From Phytophthora colocasiae (taxonomy: Eukaryota > Oomycota > Peronosporomycetes > Peronosporales > Peronosporaceae): a stretch of DNA of 64,000 nt. Every line of letters starts with the position of its first letter. Positions within the stretch are counted from its first letter, which is position 1. A program made the translations under genes and the position numbers. Below are positions 32,301 through 42,600 of this stretch, one piece after another. The notes beneath the pieces are model-generated. The model was not told the origin of the DNA, did not search any database, and saw nothing but the letters and a program-made list of their open reading frames with translations. Where the stretch lies: NCBI GenBank assembly GCA_018806915.1, contig JAGKQI010000031.1, positions 1,116,001-1,180,000 of the forward strand, read 5' to 3'.

Positions 32301-32748
32301 GATTGATCTTGCCTGCGATCTTGGCTTGGCGGAACCATTTTCCTGGTGCGTGGTATTTCCAGTACCCCCTGGATTCTCCTTCCTTGAGATCCAAGGCCAC
32401 TTCCGCACCAGATCGCGAGAACTCATCGATCCGGGGAAGACTCGCGATCTTAGCAGTATACGAATGCAGCTTACATGTATTACCGCGCAGATCCGAATTC
32501 TCCCTATCTTGATCTCTCGATTTCTTGTTCACATATGCATAGATGCAGTACTCAGAACGCTCGGCTCGTACCGGTTTCCAAACCGGCGAGCGTCCTAGTT
32601 TAACATCTTCTCCACCTTCTCGGGAAACAATCCGGCATGTCGAGTCGGGTCGTACCACTTGCGGATCTGGTTGTAAAATTCTTCCATGGGGCATTTGTTG
32701 TGGAGCGGATCTGGCCAAAATCTGGTTGAGGCCGATCGCGATCGCCAC
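29356..32748 (-). CDS. Gypsy 2 protease, reverse transcriptase and first RNase H
   Basis: A 1,130-residue frame. The aspartic protease active site is LLLDTGAEVSIL (about residue 180). A long acidic linker rich in Asp/Pro follows. RT has SPWASPIVVIIKKNG, CIDYRLVNGL, FGLKNAPQIYQRL and the catalytic YIDDILI. The first RNase H begins VVIVYVSDWAISAALMQ and continues to about 29470, where the frame shifts. RT copies the RNA to DNA in cytoplasmic particles. No zinc-knuckle gag precedes it; a possible gag tail is read in another frame near 32595-32700. Confidence 0.85.
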   Translation of the reverse strand: MAIAIGLNQILARSAPQQMPHGRILQPDPQVVRPDSTCRIVSREGGEDVKLGRSPVWKPVRAERSEYCIYAYVNKKSRDQDRENSDLRGNTCKLHSYTAKIASLPRIDEFSRSGAEVALDLKEGESRGYWKYHAPGKWFRQAKIAGKINHERSILLLDTGAEVSILDTAFARKVGCHFDTSQRKECVGIGDNVYTTEGRTRIKITLAGYLVYFFDIWIGDLSGQDAILGMDFMIPAGVRMDLAKGSMCLPNEVGIPLSGRKRLYGEKVRSVKLEEDLHIPVGGSEEIASRVKLSATEKLWVTRGDRWVPTVVNEPGRTRYLVITNLSEKILPLDHRLHVGMVLDQEKVPRFPGFVSVGSRRYMEWQNLALEATVDARPEPQESVGVPLPSVERPTYVTPRSILRRGGAIKTDPDPAPISTLEPRSPTDTAEVKVAFIDPQPDPMDTPPITISSDKAPSGEAGGGETETNESLPDQAPDRTDRTCEEEIEVKTEKPDFQIEIQHVSDADAGPTVENTPILTAKDDRLCDPSTNEPDPTSPEGIENADQTHLHESGDFSAEDLADNLAVVPEIQISTTEEVRIEDLQVGNPGSATPEEIEKLRHIIWKKRHLLIGKGNALPPAAKGVICDIDVGDAKPIAQRVRKVAPQFREKVSDLIKGLLAAKIIRPSTSPWASPIVVIIKKNGVDIRLCIDYRLVNGLTRLMIYPMPLISDLLEDLDKVLWYCSLDMASRFWVVSMTDRARAISAFITPFGLFEWNRMPFGLKNAPQIYQRLVDNALYGFLKISQSGNTEDSTDVFESGIPEDSGRPSVLGRRSYIDDILITAGTWDQMCDRVEDLLEACDKWNLSISVAKSFWGMDKVEYLGHKVSIDGLEANPKDLKSLTDLPFPGSLRSMQSFLGSLNYYSRFIEDYAIYASVLYELREVEFAELKKRPDLRKIMDSTDPSTRDPVALKSNQDGSPDTSTQKRESTPDPDLGAMPPPCSSEVEANLAQKAGDERWGRAHRAFTALKTKIASTPILRHFDMTKLPVVIVYVSDWAISAALMQEHDQIYHPVAFASRTLKANELNYNVAEKDVLALLRILDLHYTLLVGRRIKVLTSSPGCSSLPASKDVWDNGLLFCPHGHSRSRSV

Positions 32749-34201
32749 TTGCGCCCAGACACCGACTAACGGAGGGGGTCCCCCGATGATCCGTGATCTT
32801 GCTGCGTGTAGTGTTCACCTTGTGTACCCGTCGGTAGGCGGGTTACGCTCTTCCAGGTGACTTCTGAAGATGTCTTGGGACGAGAAGAATGTCTTGGGTG
32901 ACGCAGGGGTGGTGAGATAGCGTGGGAATGCTTCACTCTACCTCGGAGGGGTTGATCCGGGTCACAGGCGAATACTCGAGCCTTGATCCGGTCGCCTGAT
33001 CTTCGATCTAGGTCTTCCAAAGGTCCAATGTTGGGGATCTGGTCCCTTCCTTTACGATGCTTGCCGCTTTCTATAGCGGGTGTCTTGATGGGTTGAGAGT
33101 CGACGAGATCGTCAGGCCAAGCAGCCAATTCCTTCCGATCCGTAGTTCGCACGTAAAGGATAGATCACTAGATAGGGTAAAACTGGCCAATGTATTATCC
33201 AGAATAAACCTCTATGCTAGATCTCTTCTCCTTACCTTCTTGATGCTGGTAGGCCAATGTAATTCCCGGTTCCAGTCTTGGATGAAGGCACTTGTGAGGT
33301 CCAGAGCAAATTCGATTCTGTTTATGGTTATTCCTATGTCTACTAGTCCCATCATCATCTGCTATCCTACGATTACCTGACATCCGGCTACACAGCTGCC
33401 CCTCCGATCTTCGATCTCGATCTCACCTAACCCCTGGTCGCGATCAGCCGATCTGTCGATCTGGCGATCAGCCGATCAGCCGATCTCGATCAACCATCTC
33501 GGTCATCGATCTTGGTCCACCGTCTTGAACAATGATCTCGATCAGCAACCTTCATACTTGATCTCGCGTGCCGGTGTCGTCGACATTCCAGGTCCTGATC
33601 TTCCTGTACTTGATCACCACTCCCCATGCGACCAACGCTGCCATCAGGTCCCCTCGGCAGCATCTCACGGTTATGTTGTCACCGGCCCACCATAGATCGC
33701 ACCGGTCCCGACCCTCTGCTGCCTTGATCTCCTTCTCATGCGACCTCAGGCAAGGCGTCCTTTTCTCCTCCGACCCTGAGCCGCTACGCGGGACCGTACG
33801 GCGGGTTCTCCAATCACTTAGTCTCACTCGACCAAGACACCATCCATTCATCGCTGGCGAGATCGAGACGAACATCGATCTGGATCCATTCGTCAGCCAT
33901 CGTTCGCGCAATCTGGGGTCATCAACTGACATCTTGCTTCGCCAGAGGCCCCTGTCGCTTGATCCGACTCTCTCTGGGCCTGACGTTGCCTTTTCTCGGA
34001 TTTCTTATTCGCGCTTCACCACATCCGCCCCCAGCCTGCAAGTTGGTCCGTCTCGGTCCACTTCAGGTCTCATTCTCCAATCTTCAGCCCAAGGCACAAG
34101 TCACCCCGACAACACTTCGACCACCATCAACGGATCCCTTCCAGTCTCCATGAGCCAGCAAGGAAGTGATCCCGGGAGCTATTATTTGCCTACACCACAC
34201 T
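32749..34201. other. 5' side of Gypsy 2: leader, possible gag remnant and diverged LTR
   Basis: No continuous gene is supported in 1.45 kb. In one minus-strand frame near 32595-32700 words like CPMEEFY and KWYDPTRHAG resemble a gag end. At 33400-33545 GATC recurs at least 12 times in about 145 bp of apparently non-coding DNA. The 34012-34035 repeat matches 23945-23968. Confidence 0.4.
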
Positions 34202-35922
34202 GCCACTGCGGGCATACTCGTCAATTGCCGAGGTCTCCCAAGCGTTCACGCTAAATCATCGGCAACACGTCGCATTCACTCGCATTGCAACGTCGCTTCT
34301 CCAGCGTTACCTCCATCAAGAGCTTGGTGGCATCAAAGTCAACGATGGAACTGGTCGTGGCTCCCAAGGTAACGATCGTGTTCGCGCTGAACAACTGCTC
34401 ATGTACCTTGGTGGTGCTGGTGGCACCGGTAAGAGTCGCGTAATCGACGCCATCCATGCATTCAGCGCATGTTGGCATCGCGATGATGCCGTCGAGAAGA
34501 CTGCCCTGACAGGCAAAGCCGCGACGCTGATTGGAGGGCGCACGCTCGCCAGCTTCATGATGCGGCTGAAGCACGCGGTCCGAAACAAGCACTTCATGCC
34601 ACTTGACCTCCTCGTCATCGACGAGGTCTCCATGATGTCCAAAGCTGAGTGGTTAAAGCTCGACAAGGCGCTTCGGCAGTACATGCAGCTTCCGACCGTG
34701 CCATTCGGCGGTGTGCACATGGTGCTTGTTGGAGACTTTTTGCAAATGCCACCAGTCAAAGCGGATCCAATCTTCGTGGACCCCGCCGAAAAACGAAAGC
34801 CAACAACGGTCGATGTGGAAGGATTCAATCTCTGGCGGCAGATCAACACTGTCATCATGCTAGACAAATCAGTGCGTTTCAAAAACGACCCAGAGTGGGG
34901 AGCTGGCTGTAGTCTCGCTCGGCTCGGCCAGTGGACACCCGAGTTCATCGACCTCGTCAATAGCAGGGTTCTCAAGTCTCCTCACCATTTCCAGCAGCAA
35001 CAGCACGATCAGTCATCGCAATTGGATCTCCGAGACGAAATCACACCCGAAGCGGTCTTTGTTACGCCGGAGAATTCCACCCGATTGGCCATCAACAATG
35101 CCTTCGTAACCGAGACTGCGTCCATGCTACCCAGCAGCACGTTTCCTGTGCGGATTGTCGCTAACTTCAAGGGTGCTCTGAATGGCCTTAGCCAGAGCGA
35201 TCTCCGCTATGTAATGGGCCTCTCGGACAATCGATTTGGGCGCATGGCGCCGTATCTTGACCTTATTGAGGTATGCCCGTTCAAGTTACTCAAAACGTTG
35301 CCACAACAAAAGGAATCGCCAATGGCACACTTGGGACGCTCGAGTCTGTGCACTTTCCTGACGGTACCAGCTTCCGCCTAGTGCAGGACGGTGCGACCGA
35401 CACCGTTGTACAACTGCCGAGTCAAGCCCCAAAATACGCCATGCTCCGCATACCACGTCCTCGCTCCTCTGCCATTCGACCCGGTGTCAATCCAGACCTC
35501 TTCCCAGTGTTCTACACCACCGAAGCTTACCGGAAGGTGACCATCCAGCTACCGAGAGCTCCAGACGGCAGCCCGCGCGCAATCACGGTCAAGCCCAGCA
35601 GTTGCCATTTGTGTGTGCAGTGGGTTCGACCGTGTACAAAGTACAAGGCGAGACTCTCAACTCGATGGTTGTCATGGATTGGCGCTCCAAGCACCACATC
35701 GTTAACAAGCCCCAGCAGACGTATCTGCTTGTGTCCCGCGTCACATCACGTCTTGCATTCATTGCGTTACATCCACTTACTAATGAGCTTGCAGCATGGT
35801 CTAAACCACCTCCAAGTGCAATCCATGAAGAAGTACGGCTAAACCAATTGAGCGACGCCAATCTGGCGGCGTTCCATTCATCGATGGCCGCTGATGCGGC
35901 TGCCACCACTATCACCACGTAA
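34202..35922 (+). pseudogene. Rep-helicase, copy A, helicase portion
   Basis: The sequence matches copy B 43951-45673. It has Walker A GGAGGTGKS, Walker B LVIDEVSMM, the motif LVGDFLQMPP and the C-terminal STVYKVQGETL and YLLVSRVTSR typical of Pif1-family helicases in Helitrons. Two frame shifts relative to B are single losses in runs: GGG to GG near 35270 and CCCC to CCC near 35594. Separated from its Rep half by the 15.3-kb insertion, it cannot be expressed normally. Confidence 0.85.
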
Positions 35923-36589
35923 CCTCCCTTGGCTAAAGTCAATCCAGTTTGTGTCCGCCGTCGCAGCTGTGAGCAGTGTATAACGGAGTAGTTAATATCA
36001 AATTCAAATGAGAATGTTTACTGCCATCATGAGTCGTAATACGGGCCTGAATGCGCCTTGTACCAGGTGATTCGGTTCCCCGATCTCAAGCGAGAATATC
36101 CGACATCATTTGACGATCACACTGACCTGTCCAGCGAGGTCCACACCTCAGGTACTCCATTCGTTTCATCAGCTCTACCATCCTGCCCAGCATGTCCAGC
36201 ACATTGTCCACCTAGTCGAACTTCTTTTCTACTAGAACCGCCGTAGGAACGCGCTATATGTGAGCAAGTTGCGGAACGTCGACGCCTCTCAGCTCACGTC
36301 CATCTGCTGGTAGTAGCTCGTGAAGCGACGGATGACCAGATCGTTCACTTCGTAGCTTTTGTCTTCATGACTTGTGGCCGGCGACTACGCCCATGGGCAT
36401 CACCTTGCCGGCGCCCTTCCGGCAGCGATGAAAACGCTCTGCGAGTGGCAAAGGTGTGGACCACACTTAAGTTACTGCCCACAACGTTGAAGGTGCTCAG
36501 AAGTTGCACTATGTTGCAATAACGATGTCGCACGAAGGTTGAGTGATGACAGACACGGCCCCTGTGCACCCCCCTATGATAGTTCTCAT
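35923..36589. other. 3' untranslated end of copy A
   Basis: About 667 bp, essentially identical to 45674-46340. On the minus strand there are coding-like fragments (RRFTSYYQQMDV, VLDMLGRMVELMKRMEYL) interrupted by stops, related to pieces in copy C, so a third antisense gene may have decayed here. Near the end an imperfect hairpin (cacgg/cctgtg) precedes TTCTCAT. Confidence 0.5.
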
Positions 36590-36832
36590 TGCGTACCGGA
36601 CCAAAGGCTCCGGGTTTGTAGTTCGAATCTGTATGAAAATTATTATGGAGAAAGATGTGAACGATTATGGCTAAGTTGTTTTTCGTCAGGTAGGACGCTT
36701 GAAAGTGGTTTTGGCCACGGCACAGACGTATCAGGGATGGTACGTAGCGTAATGATTGTGTGTACATAGTGAAATAAGTGTTTGAATGAGTGGGTAACTG
36801 GCATGTGCGATCATTCAAATGCAATAGTTGCT

Positions 36833-37613
36833 TCATGGTGGCGTAATTACGTTGATGAGGTGAAGCTTGGTGTCGAGCTGACAGCAGTCGCGGTAGACGC
36901 GCAACTTGGTGGGTGCGAACGAGATGATAGTTCCTGGTTGCGGGAGCATTGGATTGTCAGCGTTGATGTCGTAGAGCGACACCGTAAGCAGGTACTGGTT
37001 GGCTTCGAACGGGTCATCCTGTTGTGCCTCTTGAAAGATCTAGAGAGCGTGCAAAACGTTATGGTGAGTGCATGTACATGAGCTGAAGGGAAGGGTTGTA
37101 GTGAGCCGCTAGCAACGCAAAATTACCGCTACTTGTTCGTCCAGCGGCTCGGACGCTCGCTGTTCGCCAAGGTAGATGCGGAGGTAACGCGTTGTATTAT
37201 TCACTTGATCGTTGCGCATCCATAAGACTCGTCCTTGAACTCGCACAGAGGCTCGGGTGTTAGGGTCATCCATGTCATTGTTCGTGATGAAGTCGCGTAA
37301 ATCTAGGTGAGATCATATATGTTAGAACATAAAAACAAATTTGAAACAAGGAGGTACCTTCGATGGTGTCAAAGAAACGGCGTTTGTGTTGCTCCATCGA
37401 TTTTTTGAGTTTCTTAACTGGCGAGACGTACTCGGTAGGCAGTGACTTCGTAGCAGTGCGCTCATGTTTGGGCGCTGGACGCGGTGGAGACAATAAGGGA
37501 GAAGATGACTTGCCCAGGAGCGAGACGTTTGTCGGTGTAGGCATGTACGTTGAGGAGGATGGCGGTGTCGGCTCATCAACTTGCTGTAGCTTTGCGTGTT
37601 TCTTGGGAGGCAT
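36833..37613 (-). CDS. Helitron-borne OB-fold-like protein, copy B
   Basis: Exons 37613-37358, 37302-37127 and 37039-36833 correspond base for base to copy A (offset 25017). The product of about 212 residues is the same apart from scattered changes. It diverges from the SET gene across about 317 bp (37614-37930), which probably holds a shared promoter. The likely role is single-strand DNA binding during transposition; a telomere- or RPA-like OB protein captured from the host is the alternative origin. Confidence 0.6.
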
Positions 37614-37930
37614 CGATAGCAGGATAATGCTGGCGTTATGAGAAGCGGAGTGTTGGACTGCCGAGCAAAATGGAAAATGTGGTGTTAAGTTTGTTGGTCA
37701 TGAATACCGCCGTTAGTTGGGCGAGGAGAAGTTCGCTCTCGTTCTTCGTTCTGAGAAGTAGTGTTCAAGCGCCATTTCCTGAGACCTCGTCGCGCTAGTG
37801 ATATGGTTAAAACTATGTATGAATCGCCCTGTTGCTTCAAGAAAGACGAGACGTGGGAAATGCGGGACAGGGTGCGGTGCGTGCTGCATGAGCTGATCTT
37901 TCCATGATGAATTGGTGCCGGCCAATATCC

Positions 37931-39033
37931 ATGGTCGATCCGACTGGTGTTGTGCATGCGTCGTGTATGATGGCTAGTTCGGTTGAGGAAGCGTTTGAGG
38001 CGGTTCGGATAGTGGAAGCGAATGTGGCAGTCGGCGGCAAGTGGCTTGAAGCGCAACAGGTAAGCGAAAATGTACGTCGTTGCCGTACCGTTCCCACTCC
38101 AGTTGCTGATTGTTTTAGTTGGTTTGCGTGTGTTAATGTACTGAATAAACCTCCAAGGGCGAAATCCAGATCTGTGGTTGTACAATTGATGACCAGACCA
38201 GGCAGGGTTGTGGGGAAGGCTGCATTAATCGTGCCGTACGTGGTCGTAGACAGTAGATACATGGCATGTGAGGGTGCTAAGGACATGGTTGTGGTAGATG
38301 CGCTACGAATGCGCAGTCGAGAGCTGTCCGTGCGGAATATTGTGCACAAACCGGCAGCTGCAAATGGGGTCTTTCGTCGCGACCGCAGTGGTAGACTGTG
38401 GTCGAAAGGGGGTTGGGCTGCTGGCGATGGAGATCATACACGCTGGCCAGTACGTAGGCGAGTACGTAGGAGAGGTGCTAAACAACCATGACGCCATGAT
38501 ACGCTATGAGGTAGGGTGGTTGCCAGAATGTGCGTTTGCATCCTGTGGTACTAAGGCTGTGTTCACATTCCAGTCTTATCGAAGCTCTAAGCGCCACTAC
38601 ATGCTACGTGTGAGCGCGCAAAAAGTCATTGACGCCACTCGCTTTGGGGGTCGAACACGTTTTGTAAATCATTCGTGTGATCCTAACTGCGCGTTTGAGA
38701 AGTGGAACGTCCGTGGCCTCGAGCGATGTGGACTATGTGCCATTCGTGACGTGCAAGCGGGAGAAGAGTTGACACTCGACTATCAGTTCCAGCATGTCGA
38801 AAGTGAGGTGAGATGTGGAGAGTGTTGTTTGTGTATGTGTTCGTAGTGTTCACTTTGAACGTGCTTATGTGATTGTTGATGGCGAGCAGCTAGTCGTTGA
38901 GTGTTTGTGCGGTTCTCGCAATTGCAGAGGCGTGATAAGTTGGGAGAAACACAAGCGGAAGCTCTCTGAGCACGGAGCAAGAAAAAAGAGAGTCGTTCAG
39001 CTCACCATTGACCAGTTTCTCGTAAGCAGTTGA
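37931..39033 (+). CDS. Helitron-borne SET-domain protein lysine methyltransferase, copy B
   Basis: Five exons with consistent phases: 37931-38059, 38158-38235, 38298-38510, 38574-38807 and 38890-39033, giving about 265 residues. Exon 2 is an AWS-like Cys cluster (ICGCTIDDQ, GCGEGCINRA); exon 3 continues CAVESCPCGILCTNRQ, then the SET core VGEYVGEVL. Exon 4 has the catalytic NHSCDPNC and GEELTLDYQF. Exon 5 is the post-SET zinc site CLCGSRNCRG. AWS-SET-post-SET is the layout of the SET2/ASH1/NSD class, which methylates H3K36 or related lysines with SAM. The frame is intact. The substrate and any role in element chromatin are inferred. The start matches copy C; an upstream ATG at 37904 is possible. 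Confidence 0.8.
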
Positions 39034-39637
39034 ACATGTCGGTGAATATGAGTGATTCTGGCATACGACAGCAATGCTAAGGATGTAGTTATGCTGTTGG
39101 AAGCCAGGTGCGTCACGCCGGGTAATTGACTTCATCAGTACAGTTATGGTTATCGAAAGCGAGCGCCTCCACCTTTGCCAAGCTGTTTGCGTGCGATGGA
39201 GAATTCGATGAAGAATTCACTCTTAGCGGTTGTCAGAGTTGACCAAGGCAGTGAAGATACAGCACGTAATGTTTTGCATCAATATGCTCTGATATAAGAA
39301 GAACTGAGGGGGCACCGTGCGTTGCCGTAGAACTTGCGGTTGATACCATGCACATAGTTCTTATTCGAAGGAGGGTGAAGCTCATGTCCAATCGTATCAT
39401 CCGGTTAATTATGCACTCTCGACGGCATCGCTCGCTGGGACCGTGCCACTGCACTTAATGATAGTCAGACGGTGGGTTGGGTTATCGTTTCTGTTGTCAT
39501 ACTACAACGTGCCATTAGCTCTTTATGGTAGTCGGACGGTAAGCTCACGTTTGTGTTGTCGGTTTCAAAGTATTACCACCAATGATTTGATGTCTGCACT
39601 GCTTCAGTTACTCTCGCTCAAGACATAGAGCGTTTCC
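39034..39637. other. Interval between SET and Rep-helicase genes, copy B
   Basis: About 600 bp without a supported gene. It presumably contains the SET 3' end and the Rep-helicase promoter. Part of it (from 39373) is the left portion of the segment inverted in copy A. Confidence 0.5.
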
Positions 39638-42600
39638 ATGCCTTTGACGGCCGACGAAAGGCGGGAGCGGAATCGGTTGTCAGCTCGACGCCGACGTGGT
39701 CGAGAGACGCCGGCTGCAAGTGATGATAGGCGTCGTCGTGATCGGGAGAGTCATCATCGCCGTCGAGTAGCGTCTGCGGCAGGAACAGAGCGCGCGGTGA
39801 ATACTACACTTCCAACTTCATCATCATCTACACCGGCATGTGGTCAGACAAGTCAGTCAGTCATTGGACGGTGCTTTGAGAACCATTGTGCCTGGGGCGA
39901 CATCGAAATTCCAAGGTTGTATCCCGTGTCGGTTGAGGCGAAGAGCAATGTACTGCAGCGTCTGCGGTTAGCGCTTGGCGCACATGGACTCGATGAGACC
40001 GTGTGTGCGGTTTGTGACCGTAATGTGCTGTGGAAATCAATTCATCTCGTGGACGTTACCGATCGTGACCGCATTGACAACATGCACTCGCTACTCGTAA
40101 GCGATGGTGAAGGCTTGCCACTGGAACTTATAGTCGAGTATGACTGCTCTGAGCTGCACTCGTGTCTGAGCGGCATGTTATTGTCAAGAAGGGGGATACA
40201 TGAGGATGGGTACGTGCAAGTCTGTGAAGAGTGCAACAACAGCTTGTTGAAGCAAACGGTGCCGAAGTTTGCGATCAAGAATGGATTTGCAATTGGGACG
40301 CTGCCGATACGATTCATGGACGTCACGTTGCCCGAACGATTGATTACTCAGCCAGTGTCAGTCGTCTGTGTGACCCGTGTTATGCGCGGCGGTGCACACC
40401 GCGCGATACGATCACACTGCCTAGCGTTTGACGCTTCGCCAGGGCCGGCCGCGACGCTGCTACCGATTTCTCTTGGTTCTATGGGGACATATCGTGTTGT
40501 GCTTGCTGGGCCATTTACCACCGAACAGCAAGCGCGCGTACGTGAAATGCACCGCGTGCGTCGCGAAGTCGTCGATGATTTGCTTGCGTTCTACAAGCTT
40601 CACAACCCGCTGTACGCATCCATTTCCGTTGGGAACAGCTCTGATTTCACGGCCGATGCGATTGCTCAGAATTTGATATTTGAGGCTATTGATGCCGTCA
40701 CCGAAGTTGATGACATTGACGCGGAGCAGGATCGCGTCGGCGGTGTAACCGATGCCGATACGTCCACTGCAGAGACCAACGTAGTCGAACATCGAGTCGT
40801 CTTTGTGGCAGACGATCGCGAAGTCGCTACTCAGGACCTACCTGCGGTGGCCGGACACGAAACACAGGCATCTCCCGAACCGCACTTCGTAGTGCGCCAT
40901 TCGACTCACTTCGCGAAAAAGAACAATGTGCTGTTCGCACGGATGTGGCCGCATCTCTTCCCATACGGAAGAGGCCATCCAGGGGAGAAGCGCCACGTTC
41001 CGGTGTCCCTGGAAGCGTGCGTCCGGTATTACAGCATGCTGAGTTCACGTAAATTTGCAGAAGATGAGCTGTTCGTCCTTGCAAGCTTCGACTACTTGTC
41101 AGTGCAGAAGATGTACACTCAAGTAGGGATCAAGTGCCAGCGGAATCCTGAGCTTTTTGAGTCGTACAACAATATTTCGGAGGAGGCGCTGGTACAAGCA
41201 CTGAAGGAGAAAGAGCTTCAACGCCAAGGTCGCACCACATCGGCAAGAAGTAGCGACTCGAACGCGACCGCCTTTCTCCGAACGGTTGAACTAAGCGGCA
41301 GCTCGATGTGGGGGAGCGACGGCGAGCGGGCACAATGTCGACGCCGGGCGTTCGCGTATCAAACGCGATTTGGGCAACCAGCTCTCTTTGTGACTCTTAC
41401 ACCCAATGTAGCGGACTCGTTTGTGATGGCGCAGTACTGTGGTATCACCTCCGTTGATACGCTGTTTGATGCCCCGTTGTCTGCACCACCAGAACGGTCG
41501 ACTCTCCATAGTGCCGCCATGCGCAATGACATGGCGTCTGCTAGACTCTTCGTACGAAACATTGACGCCTTCATTGAGCACGTGCTTGGTGTGCCCCGAA
41601 GCGCATGAAAGCCAAGCCATTCGATGGGCTGTTTGGACCGGTGCGAGCCTACTTTGGCATGGTCGAACCCAAGGCGGTGGAACGCTTCACGCGTACTTCT
41701 TGGTATGGCTGGAAAACGCGCCACCAAACAGTAAAGCATTTGACCGAGCGGTAACATTATACGGCGACCACTACTATCGTGATATTGAGGCGTTCACTGA
41801 CAGCGTTGTGGCAACGTCGATGCCGTTGAAAGTTGCAGATTCGTCGTGTGTCTTCTGTGGGCACTCATACGCTGATCTGCAGCAGCTCCAAATACCCCCG
41901 TAGCATATGAGGATCCTAATAGGCAGAGCGATCGAGTTCGTGGCGAGCCGCAGCTCGTTCAGTGCGCTGGATGCGGCACAGAATTGAGCTCGCAACATGT
42001 TATTCGACGCGTCTTGCTCGACAACCGACCGGCGTTGTGGCCGGCACTGATGCGACCGTACTCCTCGGACGAATTGAAATCAGCTGTGCAGTTAGAGACG
42101 CACTGTCGGGGCGGAACCACAGCAGCGAAGGCGGCCATTTATTACCGCGATCTACACTTATTCAAAGAGGCAGATCCAAGCAGTAGTGACGTCTATGGCG
42201 AGTATCTGCAGGACCTGAACCGATCTCCGTGTCGACAAGAGCGACGAGAAGATGACGCATTTCGCAATGATGGTGTCACTCGAGCATTGGTAATGATGCC
42301 TCCGTCAGTTGACGATAAACGGTTTGCACCACGCATTGTTGCGTTCGTGGTGTCAATGCTCGTCTTTATGTTCAATCTTCATTGGTGGTCACATGCGGGA
42401 AGCTGCTTCAAAAGGAGCCGTGCATCGTTGCCCGGTCGTTGTCGCTACGGTTTTCCACGGGATCGAGCTCCGCATACGTCGTGCTCAAGCGACGGCGTCA
42501 CTCTCATGAGGCGAGCACTATTTGAGTTCATCAACGGCTTCAATCGCGAGATGATGTTGGCATTTAAGTGCAACCACGACATCCAGGTCATGATCGGCGG

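Larger units (their letters stand above)
18930..34201. other. 15.3-kb composite insertion of two Gypsy elements in copy A
   Basis: Copy A matches copy B up to 18929 and again from 34202. About 7 bp of Helitron sequence (gcccatc in B) is missing and no target duplication is seen. The left part is a 5'-truncated Gypsy with 3' LTR on the plus strand, the right part a second Gypsy on the minus strand. The lack of clean ends suggests nested insertion with deletion, or an assembly join. Confidence 0.7.
23711..34201 (-). mobile_element. Gypsy 2: GATC-rich Ty3/Gypsy element with dual RNase H and an antisense gene
   Basis: Pol runs on the minus strand (32748 to 27014) and two frames of an antisense gene run on the plus strand (24060-26364). 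The edges are not sharply defined. A 24-bp direct repeat, starting cgcttcaccacatccgcccc, at 23945-23968 and 34012-34035 lies in weakly similar surroundings and may mark diverged LTRs. GATC is strongly over-represented throughout. A gag frame is not clearly present. Confidence 0.7.
11573..36589 (+). mobile_element. Helitron-type element, copy A (inverted segment and 15.3-kb insertion)
   Basis: The left end TGCGTACCGG is shared with copies B and C, and the right end TTCTCAT is shared by all three. Without the 18930-34201 insertion it is about 9.75 kb, the same as copy B. Gene order: antisense OB-fold-like gene, SET gene, Rep-helicase. It begins 24 bp upstream of the ATG of the CASTOR-like gene, so it sits in that gene's 5' leader. 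An internal 0.9-kb inversion and several indels make it defective. Confidence 0.85.

Noticed and set aside
33568..34254. 228-codon plus-strand frame beginning MPVSSTFQVLIFLYLITT, resembling a signal peptide
   Set aside because: It lies in Gypsy 2 leader/LTR-like DNA, crosses the Helitron junction and has no domain; the hydrophobic start is probably chance.
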